The notes beneath the pieces were generated by a model, which was not told where the DNA came from, searched no databases, and was given only the letters and a program-made list of their open reading frames with translations. Below, one piece after another: positions 25,866 to 35,707 of a stretch of 64,000 nucleotides of DNA. The DNA is from Microvirga ossetica. GTDB taxonomy: Bacteria; Pseudomonadota; Alphaproteobacteria; Rhizobiales; Beijerinckiaceae. Every line of letters starts with the position of its first letter. Within the stretch, counting starts at the first letter, position 1. A program made the translations under genes and the position numbers. Location of the stretch: the NCBI RefSeq assembly GCF_002741015.1, contig NZ_CP016618.1, positions 186,001 through 250,000 on the forward strand, given 5' to 3'.

Positions 25866-27092
25866 GTGTGTCACGAACACATCTCTGAAGGAGGAGATGT
25901 GGAGCTGTACAAGAGATGAGGGTTGGCCCCTCGAGGTCTGCAGTCAGGTGCCGGCCTCAAACCCCTGCAAGCTGCGGCCGTCAAGAGCGACCGTGGTGAG
26001 CGTTGCAGCCAAAGGCGGGACCTCAGTCCCGTCAGGTACGATCCGGAGAGGCGAGCGAAAGCAAACCGCTGATGACGTGTCGAAATGCCAAAGATGATGT
26101 CAAAACCGGGAAGTCGTCGAGGTCCCGGGATCAGTTCGGGGGCTGTCCTGAAGACCGCCCGAGCGACATCCGGCATGTAGGCGGCGCGAAGCCGGATCAG
26201 GCTCTTGTATGGAACGTGAGAACCTGTCGCCCCGCTGCCAAGGGAGACGTCCAAGCGGCAAAAACCGCAAGGACCCGAGTACCGATGCGGGGCACAGGGG
26301 CGGAGCAGCTCTGAGTCAGGAGGAAGGTTCTGTCATGGGACTGGACCGAAGGGGCTGCAGTGTTCCGCCGCGGCGCAGAGCCAACCGGTCACGGGAGGAG
26401 CTCTGTGGCCATGGCAAAGCCGTTTTCCATTCCGCTGCATGGAAACGGCCGAACATCGGGAGCCGTATGACGCGAGAGTGCGCGCCGTGAAAACGGCGAG
26501 TCGAATCCTCATCCAAGATGAGAGGAGCCGGGAGAAATGCTTCTGGGTCAACCACCTTACCGGATGGTGAAATCCTTAAGGGACAAGAGCATGGTGGTGA
26601 AGCGGGGGTTGGGCGAACATGCCAGACCCGACGCCCTGCAAGGCCCGCGCGATATGGTCAAGGCTGGATTGCTTGAACCCCAGTCTCCAGTGATCGAACG
26701 TCACATCCCACGCCGCGGCATGTCAGGGCGTGGTCGGCAGAGTAGGGTAGTATCACTTTCGCTGCCCGAAACTTCCTCTGCCGAGCGACGGCCAATGGGG
26801 CTGTTCAAGGGGACGAACGGGGGACCTACGTCGCGCTAACACGTTCGACTCGTACGAACACGGGATCGCCTGCCGGCCGCGAGGCCCATGGCGACGGAAC
26901 GGTCGTAGTAGTTCGAGGACGGGAAAGCCGTCCACATGGCGAAGGACCGCAGGTGCCTTGATGGTCAAAGCTATGAGGTAGCCGAAATGGCAAGCGCCGA
27001 AACAGTCATGGCCGTCTACTCTGATCGTGGCAAGCGAGGCCTGCCACTCGAAGGTGTCTACCGGCAACTCTACAGCCGGGACCTCTACCTAC

Positions 27093-28760
27093 CTAGGACG
27101 GCAAAGCTAACTGTCTGGTAGAGTGTGGTGGTGGGGGTCTTCTGTACCTGATGGGAGGTGCGGGATGACCAGACTCTCAGGGCGCCAGCCGCCGGAGCGC
27201 GAGCGGGTGCTGCGTCCCGCCTGTCGGCTTTGTCCGGCCTGCGGATCCCGGATGCGCGTCCGCTACGAGAACCACCGCACCCTTGTGACGCTAACCGGCT
27301 CGGTGCGCTTGCGGCTCAAGATCCGCTGGTGCGAGACCATGGGCTGCGCCCGCTTCCACAAGCCTTACCGGCCCGAGAGTGAGGGCGCCCTGGCCTTGCC
27401 CCAGCACGAGTTCGGACTGGACATCGTGGCGCTGGTCGGGGCCTTGCGGCACCGCGAGCATCGCAGCGTGCCCGAGATCCACGCGGTGCTCACCGCCCGC
27501 GGCGTCGCCATTGCCGAGCGCAGCGTCACCAACCTGCTCGACCGCTATGATGAGCTGCTCGCCACTCGGCTGATGGAGCGCCGCCCTCTGCAGAAGCTCC
27601 TGGCCCAGCAAGGGCGGGTGATTCTGGCGGTGGATGGCGTGCAGCCGGATGTCGGCCATGAGGTGCTGTGGGTGATCCGCGACTGTCTGTCCGGCATCAT
27701 CGTGCTGGCCCGCAGCCTGCTCTCCGGCCGGGCCCAGGATCTGGCGGTTCTGCTGCGCGAGGCGGTGGACGCCGTGGGCGTGCCGGTCGTGGGCGTGATC
27801 AGCGACGGTCAGACCGCCATTCGCCAGGCGGTTGCTCAGGTGCTGCCGGGGGTGCCGCATCAGCGGTGCCAGTTCCATGTCCTGCGCGAGGCGGCGCATC
27901 CGATCGTCGAGGCCGACCGGCATGCCAAGAAGGAACTCAAGAAGCAGGTCCGCGGCATCCGCCGGATCGAACGCACCGTGGAGGAGCGGGATGATGCCGA
28001 AGCAGCGCTCGTGCAGGGGTATTGTGCGGCGGTGCGCAGCGCGATCACCGATGACGGCCGGGCGCCGCTGGCCGCCGCGGGCCTCAAACTGAAGCAACGG
28101 CTGGAGACGGTCGCCGGCAGCCTGGACCGGGGGCAGCAAAAGGGGGCCTCGGGCCGGCGCTCACGCGACTGCACCAGATGATTGGCCGGGCGCTGGAGCG
28201 CACGGCCGCCTTGTGGCCGGATGTGGAGTACGCCTACCGGTTCGTGCACGCCGTAGCACATTGGCTCGGCAACCCGCACGAGGAGAGTGCCGCCATGGTG
28301 CGGCGGCGGGTGAATGGGGTGCTGGGCGCGATGCAGCGGCATCGCGACAAGGCTGGGACGCTGGCCGGGGCCTTCGCTCATTTCCAGAAGGTCACGCGCA
28401 GCTATCGGCCTGGCCTGTTCCACACCTATGCGGTGCCGGACGTCGCGCGCCAACAACGATCTCGAACAGCTGTTCGGTTCTCAGCGCTATCATGAGCGGC
28501 GCGCGACGGGCCGCAAGACGGCGGCCCCCGGTGCGGTTCTGCGCGGCTCGGTCCGGCTGCTCGCTGCCACTGCGACCCGCGTGCAGGCGCCCACGGCGCG
28601 AGACCTGGGCGCAGCGAACCGGGAGCACTGGAGAAGCTTGCGTCAGCGCCTGGAGAGAGGCCGCCGCGCGCGAACTCTGCGCACCCGCTTTCGACACGAT
28701 CCCGGCGCCTACCTGGCCGCTCTTGAACAGCAGGCCTGCCAGTTAACTTTGCCGTCCTAG
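27093..28760 (+). mobile_element. Insertion sequence inside the intron reverse transcriptase gene
   Basis: A 1668-base element with 21-base inverted repeats differing at one base (CTAGGACGGCAAAGCTAACT at the left; T instead of the C at position 16 at the right). It is flanked by a 7-base direct repeat TACCTAC (27086-27092 and 28761-28767). Removing it restores the reverse transcriptase reading frame, which proves the boundaries. The transposase family could not be named with certainty. Confidence 0.9.
27165..28760 (+). pseudogene. Transposase with N-terminal zinc-finger-like region, two frameshifts
   Basis: The start MTRLSGRQPPERER follows GGGAGG. Cysteine pairs (CRLCPACG, then CETMGCARFH) suggest a zinc-binding N-terminus. 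The DDE core includes RVILAVDGVQPD (first Asp), VVGVISDGQTAIRQAV (second Asp) and CQFHVLREAAHPI. The frame shifts near 28135 and again near 28455, after which NNDLEQLFGSQRYHERRATG gives the last catalytic region. The overall look recalls ISL3-like or unclassified DDE transposases. Inactive in this form unless the shifts are sequencing errors. Confidence 0.75.
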
Positions 28761-30449
28761 TACCTACGCGCCTATGGGCGCATACACCGCAACGACGGGG
28801 CGATGACCCCTGGCGTCACGGCTGAGACCGTGGACGCCATGTCTCTGGAGAAAATCGACAGGATCATCGGCACTCTGCGCCGTGAAGCCTACCGATGGTC
28901 TCCGGTGAAGCGGATATGTATCCCGAAGAAAAGCGGGAAAAAGCGTCCGCTTGGTCTGCCCCCATGGTCCGATAAGCTCGTCCAAGAGGTTATCCGCCTC
29001 CTGCTCGACGCTTACTATAAACCACGGTTCAGCGACCACTCCCATGGATTCCGCCAAGGACGTGGCTGCCACACGGCGCTGCGGGAAATCACCCAAAAAT
29101 GGCGAGGCGTGAAGTGGTTCATCGAGGGCGATATCAAAGGCTGCTTCGACAACATTTGCCATGAGGTTTTGTTGGAGACGTTGTCCGAAACCGTCCGAGA
29201 TAACCGGCTGCTGCGCCTCGTATCTAACATGCTCAAGGCCGGATACATGGAGGACTGGCGATACAACGCTACGCTGAGTGGCAGCCCGCAAGGGTCAGTG
29301 CTCAGCCCGCTCCTCTCTAATATCTACCTCGACAAGTTAGATCGGTTCGTAGAGGAGAACCTGCTCCCGATCTACAATCGGGGAACCGACGCAGAAATGA
29401 CCCGAGATACAAGGCCATCATCAACGCCGCTCGACGAGCAGGGGATCGAGGCAACCATGAGGAGGCGGCACGCCTGCGTAAGCAAGCGCAAGCCATGCCT
29501 TCGCGTGACCCTGAAGACCCCGACTTCCGACGGCTTTGGTATGTCCGGTATGCGGACGATTGGCTGCTCGGATTCAGCGGCCCCCGACACGAAGCCGAGG
29601 CGATCAAACGCCGCATCGGCCAGTTCCTTCGCGAGACATTGCGGTTGGAACTCTCCGAGGCAAAGACGTTGATCACCCACGCCCGCCACCATGCGGCGCG
29701 GTTCCTCGGATACGAAGTCGTGGCACTCCATGCCGATGAAAAGCACGACCAACGTGGTCAGCGCATCATCAATGGCTTGGTCCGTCTGAAAGTCCCGAAC
29801 GATGTGATCGTGAAGCAATGCCGCCGCTACATGCAGGACGGAAAGGCCGTGCACCGACCCGAACGGCTGCACGATGCCGACTTCAGCATCGTCAGCCAAT
29901 ACGGAGCGGAGTATCGCGGCTTCGTTCAATACTACCTGCTGGCATTCAATGCCCACCGCCTCTGGAGGGTGCATCAGGTGATGCGCACCTCACTCCTCGC
30001 CAACAAGCACAAGACGAAGATCGCCCCGATCTATCGTCGACTGCGAATGGAGGTGGAGGATCGAGGACGCACCCAGACGGCCCTGGTCGTCACACGGGAG
30101 CGGGGTGAGGGCCAGAAGCCACTTGTGGCCATGTTCGGCGGCATCTCGTTGGCATGGAAAGAGGATGCGATCTTGAGCGACCGTCCGCCCAGAGTCTACA
30201 GCGGCGTCCGCAGCGAGGTCGTCCAACGTCTGCTTGCACAGAAATGCGAGCATTGCGGCTCCGAAGAGGGACCTTTCGAGGTCCACCACGTCCGCCGTCT
30301 CGTAGATCTGGATCGACCGGATCGCAATGACCAACCCTTGTGGGTCAAGCGAATGGCTTCACGCCGTCGCAAAACTCTGGTCGTCTGTACCCGGTGCCAC
30401 CAGGACATCCACCGGGACCGTTCTGGATGGCGTGAGATAAGACACTGGA

Positions 30450-30484
30450 AAGCCGGATGAGACCGAAAGACTCATGTCCGGTTT
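30450..30484 (+). other. Group II intron domain V
   Basis: A 35-base hairpin with the catalytic triad region AGC, a GAAA tetraloop and the closing CCGGTTT arm, placed ten bases before the end of the maturase frame. This is the ribozyme's catalytic core, confirming the intron assignment. Confidence 0.85.
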
Positions 30485-30593
30485 GGGAAGAGGGCACCGG
30501 AAAAGTACCAAGAGGTAACTCGCCGATGCCCTACTCCACGTCACGTACTGTTCTGGGAGCACGCGGGGGTGAGATTCCCCCGCGCGACTCGCC

Positions 30594-31057
30594 AGGTGTT
30601 TGTCCGCATCCGAGGCAAACTGCACTACCTCTGGCGAGCCGTTGATCAGCATGGCAACGTGCTCGATGTGCTGGTGCAGAGCCGCCGCAACAAGACGGCC
30701 GCCAAGCGCTTCTTCCGCAAGCTGCTCAAGGGCTTGTGCTATGTGCCCAGGGTCATCGGGACCGACAAACTTGGATCCTATGGTGCCGCCAAGCGTGAGA
30801 TCCTGCCAGGCGTTGAACATCGGCAGAGCTGGTATCTCAACAACCGCTGTGAAGTCTCGCACCAACCGACCCGACGGCGGGAGCGTCACATGAGGCGGTT
30901 CAAGTCCGTCCGGCACGCACAGCAATTCCTCGCCACTCACACTCCGATCCACAACCACTTCCAGCTCCGCCGCCATCGCCTTTCGGCCAGTGAGTACCGA
31001 GCCGCCCGAGACCACGCCTTTGCTACCTGGCGCGAGGTTGCTGGGCTGCCCTCGTAG
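30594..31057 (+). pseudogene. IS6-family transposase, 3' part
   Basis: Resumes the transposase cut at 25865: VFVRIRGKLHYLWRAVDQHG, then GTDKLGSYGAAKREILPG (second Asp) and SHQPTRRRERHMRRFKSV. Joined to the 5' part it would give a complete protein of about 234 residues, so the only defect is the intron, which could in principle splice if maturase were supplied. Confidence 0.88.
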
Positions 31058-31104
31058 GCTGATGTAGACCAGCATGATGGCTGCGCCAGCGACAGCTTTG
31101 TCTG

Positions 31105-32471
31105 TAATTACCCAGGCCCTTGCACAAGTCGGGCTTCGCTGATTCCATGCCTGTATGGGCCGCAGCGATCTTGAGCGTCTGAGCAAGGAAGAGCTGATCG
31201 AGCTGGTGCTGCGACTGCAGCGGCCGCAAAAGACCTCACGCACGTCCTCAAAGCCGCCCTCGACCGATCGCAAGGAGCAGCGCGAGCGCTCCAAACCGGG
31301 CGGAGCCAAGCCCGGTCATGAAGGCCACAGCCGGATCCTCAGCGCCACGCCTGATGAGGTGGTCGAGCACCGTCCTGACCGGTGCTCGTGCTGTTCGGCT
31401 GTCCTGATGGCGGATTGGCCGGCGGAGACGATCAGCCTCCACGAGCAGATTGAGCTGCCGGAGGTGGCGCCCCGCGTCACCCAGCATCGGCGCCTGGCGG
31501 TGCGCTGCCGGGCGTGTGGAACGCGGGTCGCCGCGGCCGTGCCGGACGCCGCAAAGGGGACACCGTTCGGGCCCCGCGTCCATGCCATGGCGACTTATCT
31601 CAAGACCTTCCAGGCTCTGTCCTACGAGCGGCTGCAAAGCGCATTCGCGGATCTGTTCGGGCTCACCGTCAGCCAGGGCGGCCTGATGACCATGCTGCGC
31701 CGGGCGCAGGGCGCCTTCGCGGGCGAGCGCGACAAGGCGGTTGCGGCGTTGCGCCGGGCCCGGGTCACCGCCTCGGATGAGACCGGCGTCCGGATCGAGG
31801 GCTCGAACGCCTCTCATTGGGTGTTTCGCTGCGCCGAGGCGGTGGTCCATCACGCCTCGCCGACCCGGGGCGCCATCGTGGTCCGGACGATGATGGACGG
31901 GCACCGACCCGAGGTCTGGTGCTCCGACCGCTACAGCGCGCAACAGGGCCATGCCGACGCCCACCAGACCTGCCTGGCCCATCTTTCCCGCGACGTCGCC
32001 TCTGCCGATGAGGCGAGCGCGGATGTCCTGCCCTCCCGCCTCCAGCTGTGGCTGCACCGGGCCTTTGCCCTGGCGGAGGAGGTCGCAACCCTTGCCGCCT
32101 CGACCCTCGCTCGCAAGCGCCGCGCCCTGGAGCGCAGTCTGGACGCGATCCTGGCCGCGCCGACCTCCTGCGATCTGGCCCGTGACATTCAGAACAAGGT
32201 CCGGCGCGCCCGCGATCAGCTTCTGACCTTCGCCCACTGGCCTGGACTGGTTGATGCGACCAACAACGCCTGCGAACGCGCGCTCAGACCGGCCGTGATC
32301 CAGCGCAAGGTGACCAACGGCTATCGCTCCATGTGGGCCGCCGAGGGCGAAGCGGACATACGCACGGTCGTTGACACGGCTCGTCTCGGTCCGGGAACCA
32401 ACGCGTTCAAGATAATTCTTCAGACTGTGTCCGCCTGAACCTCAGTGCGAAATAGGGGCGTGGGTAATTAC
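31105..32471 (+). mobile_element. IS66-family element (single-gene type)
   Basis: A 1367-base element with ends GTAATTACCCAGGCCC and, reverse-complemented on the right, GTAATTACCCACGCCC. It is flanked by a perfect 8-base duplication CTTTGTCT (31097-31104 and 32472-32479), the usual size for this family. It sits in the right end of the IS6-family element. Only the large transposase is present; the TnpA and TnpB genes of classical IS66 are absent. Confidence 0.92.
31155..32438 (+). CDS. IS66-family transposase
   Basis: A 427-residue transposase that appears intact. It has an N-terminal [15 protein letters not shown] segment typical of the family, a zinc-finger-like part (CSCCSAVL and CRACGTR), and the DDE core with [14 protein letters not shown] (first Asp), [20 protein letters not shown] (second Asp), and [20 protein letters not shown] (Glu) followed by the [20 protein letters not shown] signature. 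Confidence 0.93.
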   Translation: MGRSDLERLSKEELIELVLRLQRPQKTSRTSSKPPSTDRKEQRERSKPGGAKPGHEGHSRILSATPDEVVEHRPDRCSCCSAVLMADWPAETISLHEQIELPEVAPRVTQHRRLAVRCRACGTRVAAAVPDAAKGTPFGPRVHAMATYLKTFQALSYERLQSAFADLFGLTVSQGGLMTMLRRAQGAFAGERDKAVAALRRARVTASDETGVRIEGSNASHWVFRCAEAVVHHASPTRGAIVVRTMMDGHRPEVWCSDRYSAQQGHADAHQTCLAHLSRDVASADEASADVLPSRLQLWLHRAFALAEEVATLAASTLARKRRALERSLDAILAAPTSCDLARDIQNKVRRARDQLLTFAHWPGLVDATNNACERALRPAVIQRKVTNGYRSMWAAEGEADIRTVVDTARLGPGTNAFKIILQTVSA

Positions 32472-32504
32472 CTTTGTCTACTCGGCCGTCAAGTTGACAG
32501 TACC

Positions 32505-32751
32505 TCTGGAACACCATCGCGATGTCGCGCTCCTTGGGCGGAACGTCGTTCACGACCTTCGGGCCGATGCGAAGCTCGCCGCCGGACACGCTTTCCAGTC
32601 CCGCGATCATGCGCAGGAGGGTGGATTTGCCACAGCCGGACGGCCCGACCAGGATTACGAACTCGCCGTCCTGGATCTCGATGGAGACACCGTGAATGAC
32701 CGGGACGGTTCCGAAGTTCTTTCGAATGTTGCGGATCTCAACTGAGGCCAT
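32505..32751 (-). pseudogene. ABC transporter ATPase (MalK/UgpC-like), truncated
   Basis: The first 82 residues of a sugar-importer ATPase: [14 protein letters not shown], the Walker A motif GPSGCGKST and the start of the Q-loop (RDIAMVFQ). At 32504 the gene runs into the inverted repeat of the IS6-family element; the signature motif, Walker B and the regulatory domain are all missing. GGAGG lies seven bases before the ATG at 32751. It is the last gene of the oiaX operon, so the MalEFG-type importer here has lost its own ATPase. Confidence 0.88.
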
Positions 32752-32965
32752 GAGATTTCCTCCGAAGTCTTCTGTCCTGGGCGGCGTCGTGGCAGTCCGA
32801 ACACCCTTCGACATGGCGTCCCCGTGAGCTTCGATGAGTTCCTCCACCATGGCGCGGATCTCCTCGATTGACAGGACGCTTGCAGCAGGGTGGCACGGTG
32901 CACGCCGTCGTAGCTGCCCTGGGAAGCAGTTCTCACAGGAAGCTCCGAGACGAAGTAGAGACGGC

Positions 32966-33865
32966 TCAGACGAAGTTGGCCAATTCCTGTTCGCCTCGGG
33001 TGAAGCGGTTCAGCTTGGCATAGAAATCCTCAAGGATGTATCTCACATCAATGCTGTGGTAGACCTTGATCGGCCGATTGGCGCCTGTATGAACATAATT
33101 CATCAAGCTGTTGAACTCGGGCGCAGGCAACCATTCCGAGATGCCACCGTTCGGATTGAGAATGACCGACAGGGCTGGCGTATCGCCAAGCGATCTGTGC
33201 TCAATCGGGCCAGCATGCATTCTCAGATTCCAGTCGATCAGCTGCTCGACAAGATACTTGCCAATCGCTCCCTTGTCATAGACACGCTCCATGAGCTCCG
33301 CGTAGCTGACGGCCATCATGCGGTAGACCGGCATGGGTATCTGCCACAGCTGGACTTTCGACTTCATGACCACGTTGGCGGCATGGATATCGTTCGACAG
33401 GTTATATTCGCGACCGCCAACAGGCCACTGCCCTCCTCCAATCCAAACAACGCAGATATTCCGCTCATTCAGACGAGGCTCCTTCAGCAGGGCCGCGGCC
33501 ATATCGGTGAGTGGCCCAAGGAATGCCACATAGAGGGGTCGGGGATCATCCTTCATTCCCTCTTCGACAATCAGGCGCGCGCCTGCCGAGGCCATTGGAG
33601 TAGTTTCATCGGGCATTGAGCCCTCGGCTCCGGGCTCCACTCGAACGCGATCCTTAAGGCTCATCAGATCCAGGATTTTCACGACCTCATCGTGACTGTC
33701 CCTAAGACTGGATTTCGACTTAATCGATCCGAAGTGCGCCGGAATAATCCCATGCAAATCGAAGGTCGGCGTCAGAAGTGCATGAACGATCGTGTACTGG
33801 TCGTCAGCCTCGTTCTTCGCATCCGTGTTGAGGATGATACGAGCTCTCTTTTCGATGGGTAGCAC
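32966..33865 (-). CDS. Nucleoside hydrolase-like protein with divergent metal motif
   Basis: A 299-residue protein of the inosine-uridine nucleoside hydrolase fold. The family's N-terminal DxDxxxDD calcium motif reads [11 protein letters not shown] here (Asn13, Asp15, Asp21, Asp22), with the first Asp replaced and two extra residues, similar to a little-studied subgroup related to DUF1593. Later motifs include [15 protein letters not shown] and [14 protein letters not shown], where the second calcium Asp would lie. It lies between the importer permeases and the truncated ATPase, so its substrate may be a pentoside taken up by this importer. Family assignment is good; the substrate is unknown. 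Confidence 0.85.
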   Translation of the reverse strand: MLPIEKRARIILNTDAKNEADDQYTIVHALLTPTFDLHGIIPAHFGSIKSKSSLRDSHDEVVKILDLMSLKDRVRVEPGAEGSMPDETTPMASAGARLIVEEGMKDDPRPLYVAFLGPLTDMAAALLKEPRLNERNICVVWIGGGQWPVGGREYNLSNDIHAANVVMKSKVQLWQIPMPVYRMMAVSYAELMERVYDKGAIGKYLVEQLIDWNLRMHAGPIEHRSLGDTPALSVILNPNGGISEWLPAPEFNSLMNYVHTGANRPIKVYHSIDVRYILEDFYAKLNRFTRGEQELANFV

Positions 33866-33895
33866 TCTTTTCTCCTATGTCAGTGCGGTCTCAGA

Positions 33896-34759
33896 TTATT
33901 TGATCGCTCCGGCCATGCCATGGACGAAGTATCGCTGGAAGAACAGGTAGAGCAGGATCAACGGCATAATGGTGATGATCTGTCCGGCCGCGAGGAGTTC
34001 ATATGCTGTCGAGAACTCCGTGCTGAACTGCACGACTCCCAGTGGCAGAGTACGATTGGCCTGGGTCCGGATGAATATCTGCGCGAGGATGAACTCGTTC
34101 CAGGTCGATATGCCGTCCAGGATGAGAAGCGATACGATGGCGGGCTTCGAGACCGGTATGACAATCCGCCAATAGACATCCCACCAGGAGCAGCCATCGA
34201 TGAATGCCGCTTCAATCATCTCATCTGGGATTGAGCGGAAATAGCCGCGCAGAATCAGAATTCCCAACGGCAGTCCAAAGCCGAGGTAAAGGAAAAACAA
34301 GCCCGGCAGTGAATCGATCAGTCCCAAGTGCTGATACAATGTGGTCAAGGGCACGAGCGTCATTTGCATTGGCACGACCAGTCCGAGGACGAAGATCGTG
34401 AAGATGGCCCGAGCGCCCCGCAAGCGCATCTTTGCGAGCGCGAATGCCGCAAGCGAGCATATGAAGACCCCTGTCGGCACCTTTATGAGGGTGAGGACAA
34501 GAGAGTTCATGAAGTATGTCCTGATCCCGACGTCCCATGCCTTGGCGAAATTCGAGAGCTCAATCGTTTGCGGCAGAGAAAAGGTTCCGTTCTGAGCGAA
34601 GTCATTGGCACTCTTCAGGGCGGTAAAGAAGAGGATAAACAGTGGCGATGACCAGATGAGTGCAGCAACCGCGATCGCGATATAGAACACGTATGATCCG
34701 ACCGCCAACCGCGGCGCCCGTACGGTAACATCGGGTAAGGGAGCAACGGAGGCTGTCAT
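33896..34759 (-). CDS. Sugar ABC transporter permease (MalG/UgpE type)
   Basis: A 287-residue inner-membrane permease with six predicted segments and the cytoplasmic EAA loop EAAFIDGCSWWDVYWRIVIP, which docks onto the ATPase. Its start overlaps the stop of the preceding permease by one base (TGATG). It forms the channel with the MalF-type subunit and works with the binding protein encoded upstream; the matching ATPase gene is broken. Confidence 0.93.
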   Translation of the reverse strand: MTASVAPLPDVTVRAPRLAVGSYVFYIAIAVAALIWSSPLFILFFTALKSANDFAQNGTFSLPQTIELSNFAKAWDVGIRTYFMNSLVLTLIKVPTGVFICSLAAFALAKMRLRGARAIFTIFVLGLVVPMQMTLVPLTTLYQHLGLIDSLPGLFFLYLGFGLPLGILILRGYFRSIPDEMIEAAFIDGCSWWDVYWRIVIPVSKPAIVSLLILDGISTWNEFILAQIFIRTQANRTLPLGVVQFSTEFSTAYELLAAGQIITIMPLILLYLFFQRYFVHGMAGAIK

Positions 34760-35676
34760 CAGTTTCTCACCATGTGGCGGGTGTAAGGAATGGCGAAGAA
34801 CAATGTCAGACCGAAGAGGATGACTGCTATCGCCGTGCCGAGGCCAACCTCGTTATGGTTGTATGTGAGAAAATACATCCATGTTCCGAGGACCTGGGTC
34901 CGATTGGCGGGACCGCCGTAGGTCATCACGTAGATGATGTCATAGACCTTGAGGGAATTGATCGCCGTGATCGCAACCACGACCATTGTCGTCTCCCGCA
35001 GCATCGGAAAGGTGACAAACCAGAAGCTCTGCAGGCGGGTCGCACCGTCGATGCGCGAAGCCTCCATGACCTCCTTGGGGATGGTCTGCAAGCCAGCGAG
35101 GAACAGCAGCATCGGGAGGCCCGCATTATGCCAGGTTGCGGCGACGAAGACCGAATAGAGTGCGATTGAAGGATCGGACAGCCAATTATTCTCCAATCCA
35201 GTTAGCCCAATGGCAGCGAGGGACTGATTGATGAGACCGAGTGTCGGATGGTACATCCAGCTCCAGATCAGGCCGACGATGCTCATCGACAGGATCGCCG
35301 GAAAGTAGAAGACGCTCCGGAAAAACGAACTTCCCCGAAACGCCGTGTTGAGAAGCAGGGCAAGGCCTAAGCCGATCCCTGTTGGGATGACGAGTGAGAG
35401 CAGACTCCAGAACACATTGTTCTTCAATGCGATCCAGAATACCCGGTTTGCCGTGAACAGCTCAACGTAGTTCTCAACACCCACCCAGACCTTGTTCGGA
35501 GAGACCCCGTCCCATTGAAACAGGCTCAACCAGGCCGAATAGGTCATTGGATAGATAAGAACGACTGCGAATATGACTGCTGCCGGAGCAAGGAACAGCC
35601 AAGCCACAAGAGACTGCGGGAGAGCACGTCTCATGGTCTGGCTGCCGGCTTTCATATCGACCGGGATGGATGTCAT
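34759..35676 (-). CDS. Sugar ABC transporter permease (MalF/UgpA type)
   Basis: A 305-residue permease with a cytoplasmic N-terminus, about six membrane segments and the EAA loop EASRIDGATRLQSFWFVTFP. It is coupled to the MalG-type permease gene by a one-base overlap and follows the binding-protein gene by 31 bases. Confidence 0.93.
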   Translation of the reverse strand: MTSIPVDMKAGSQTMRRALPQSLVAWLFLAPAAVIFAVVLIYPMTYSAWLSLFQWDGVSPNKVWVGVENYVELFTANRVFWIALKNNVFWSLLSLVIPTGIGLGLALLLNTAFRGSSFFRSVFYFPAILSMSIVGLIWSWMYHPTLGLINQSLAAIGLTGLENNWLSDPSIALYSVFVAATWHNAGLPMLLFLAGLQTIPKEVMEASRIDGATRLQSFWFVTFPMLRETTMVVVAITAINSLKVYDIIYVMTYGGPANRTQVLGTWMYFLTYNHNEVGLGTAIAVILFGLTLFFAIPYTRHMVRN

Positions 35677-35707
35677 GGCGCTGCACCTCGCAGGAGAGCC
35701 AAGGATG

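Larger units (their letters stand above)
26987..30460 (+). pseudogene. Group II intron reverse transcriptase/maturase, interrupted and frameshifted
   Basis: The start MASAETVMAVYSDRGKRGLP and YRQLYSRDLYL is cut at 27092 by an IS; after removing the IS and one target duplication the frame continues exactly at 28768 with RAYGRIHRNDGAMTPGVTAE. The reverse transcriptase fingers and palm follow, with YADD intact near 29550. One base is missing or added near 29382, which moves the rest (from RRRNDPRYKAII onward) to another frame. The C-terminus carries the maturase X domain and an HNH nuclease (CEHCGSEEG, FEVHHVRR and CTRCHQDIHRD). GAGG lies upstream of the ATG. Non-functional as it stands. Confidence 0.88.
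25866..30593 (+). mobile_element. Group II intron with an HNH-type maturase, interrupted by an IS
   Basis: The 5' boundary GTGTG fits the group II consensus and splits the IS6 transposase between Asp and Glu codons. Domain I sequence is seen up to about 26500 (for example the run around GGACCCGAGTACCGATGCGG). A domain V hairpin lies at 30450-30484 (AGCCGGATGAGACC, GAAA loop, then the complementary arm) and domain VI at 30488-30536 with a bulged A at 30533. A standard intron would end at 30539 (AC), but the transposase frame resumes only at 30594, leaving 54 extra bases with their own hairpin. Confidence 0.85.
25577..32504 (+). mobile_element. IS6-family element interrupted by a group II intron and an IS66-family element
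   Basis: The left end GGTACTGTCAAGTTGGC and the reverse complement of the right end GGTACTGTCAACTTGAC form the inverted repeats. If the intron (25866-30593), the IS66 element (31105-32471) and one copy of its 8-base duplication are removed, about 820 bases remain, the normal size for an IS6-family element. The flanks GCCGCCAT and TCTGGAAC differ, so no target duplication is left. It joins a small membrane protein gene on the left to an ABC ATPase gene on the right, so a deletion or rearrangement passed through it. Confidence 0.85.

Noticed and set aside
26455..26500. Domain V-like hairpin (GAGCCGTATGACGCGAGAGT)
   Set aside because: It resembles a group II domain V but lies before the maturase gene and lacks a good complementary arm; the hairpin at 30450-30484 is in the right place.
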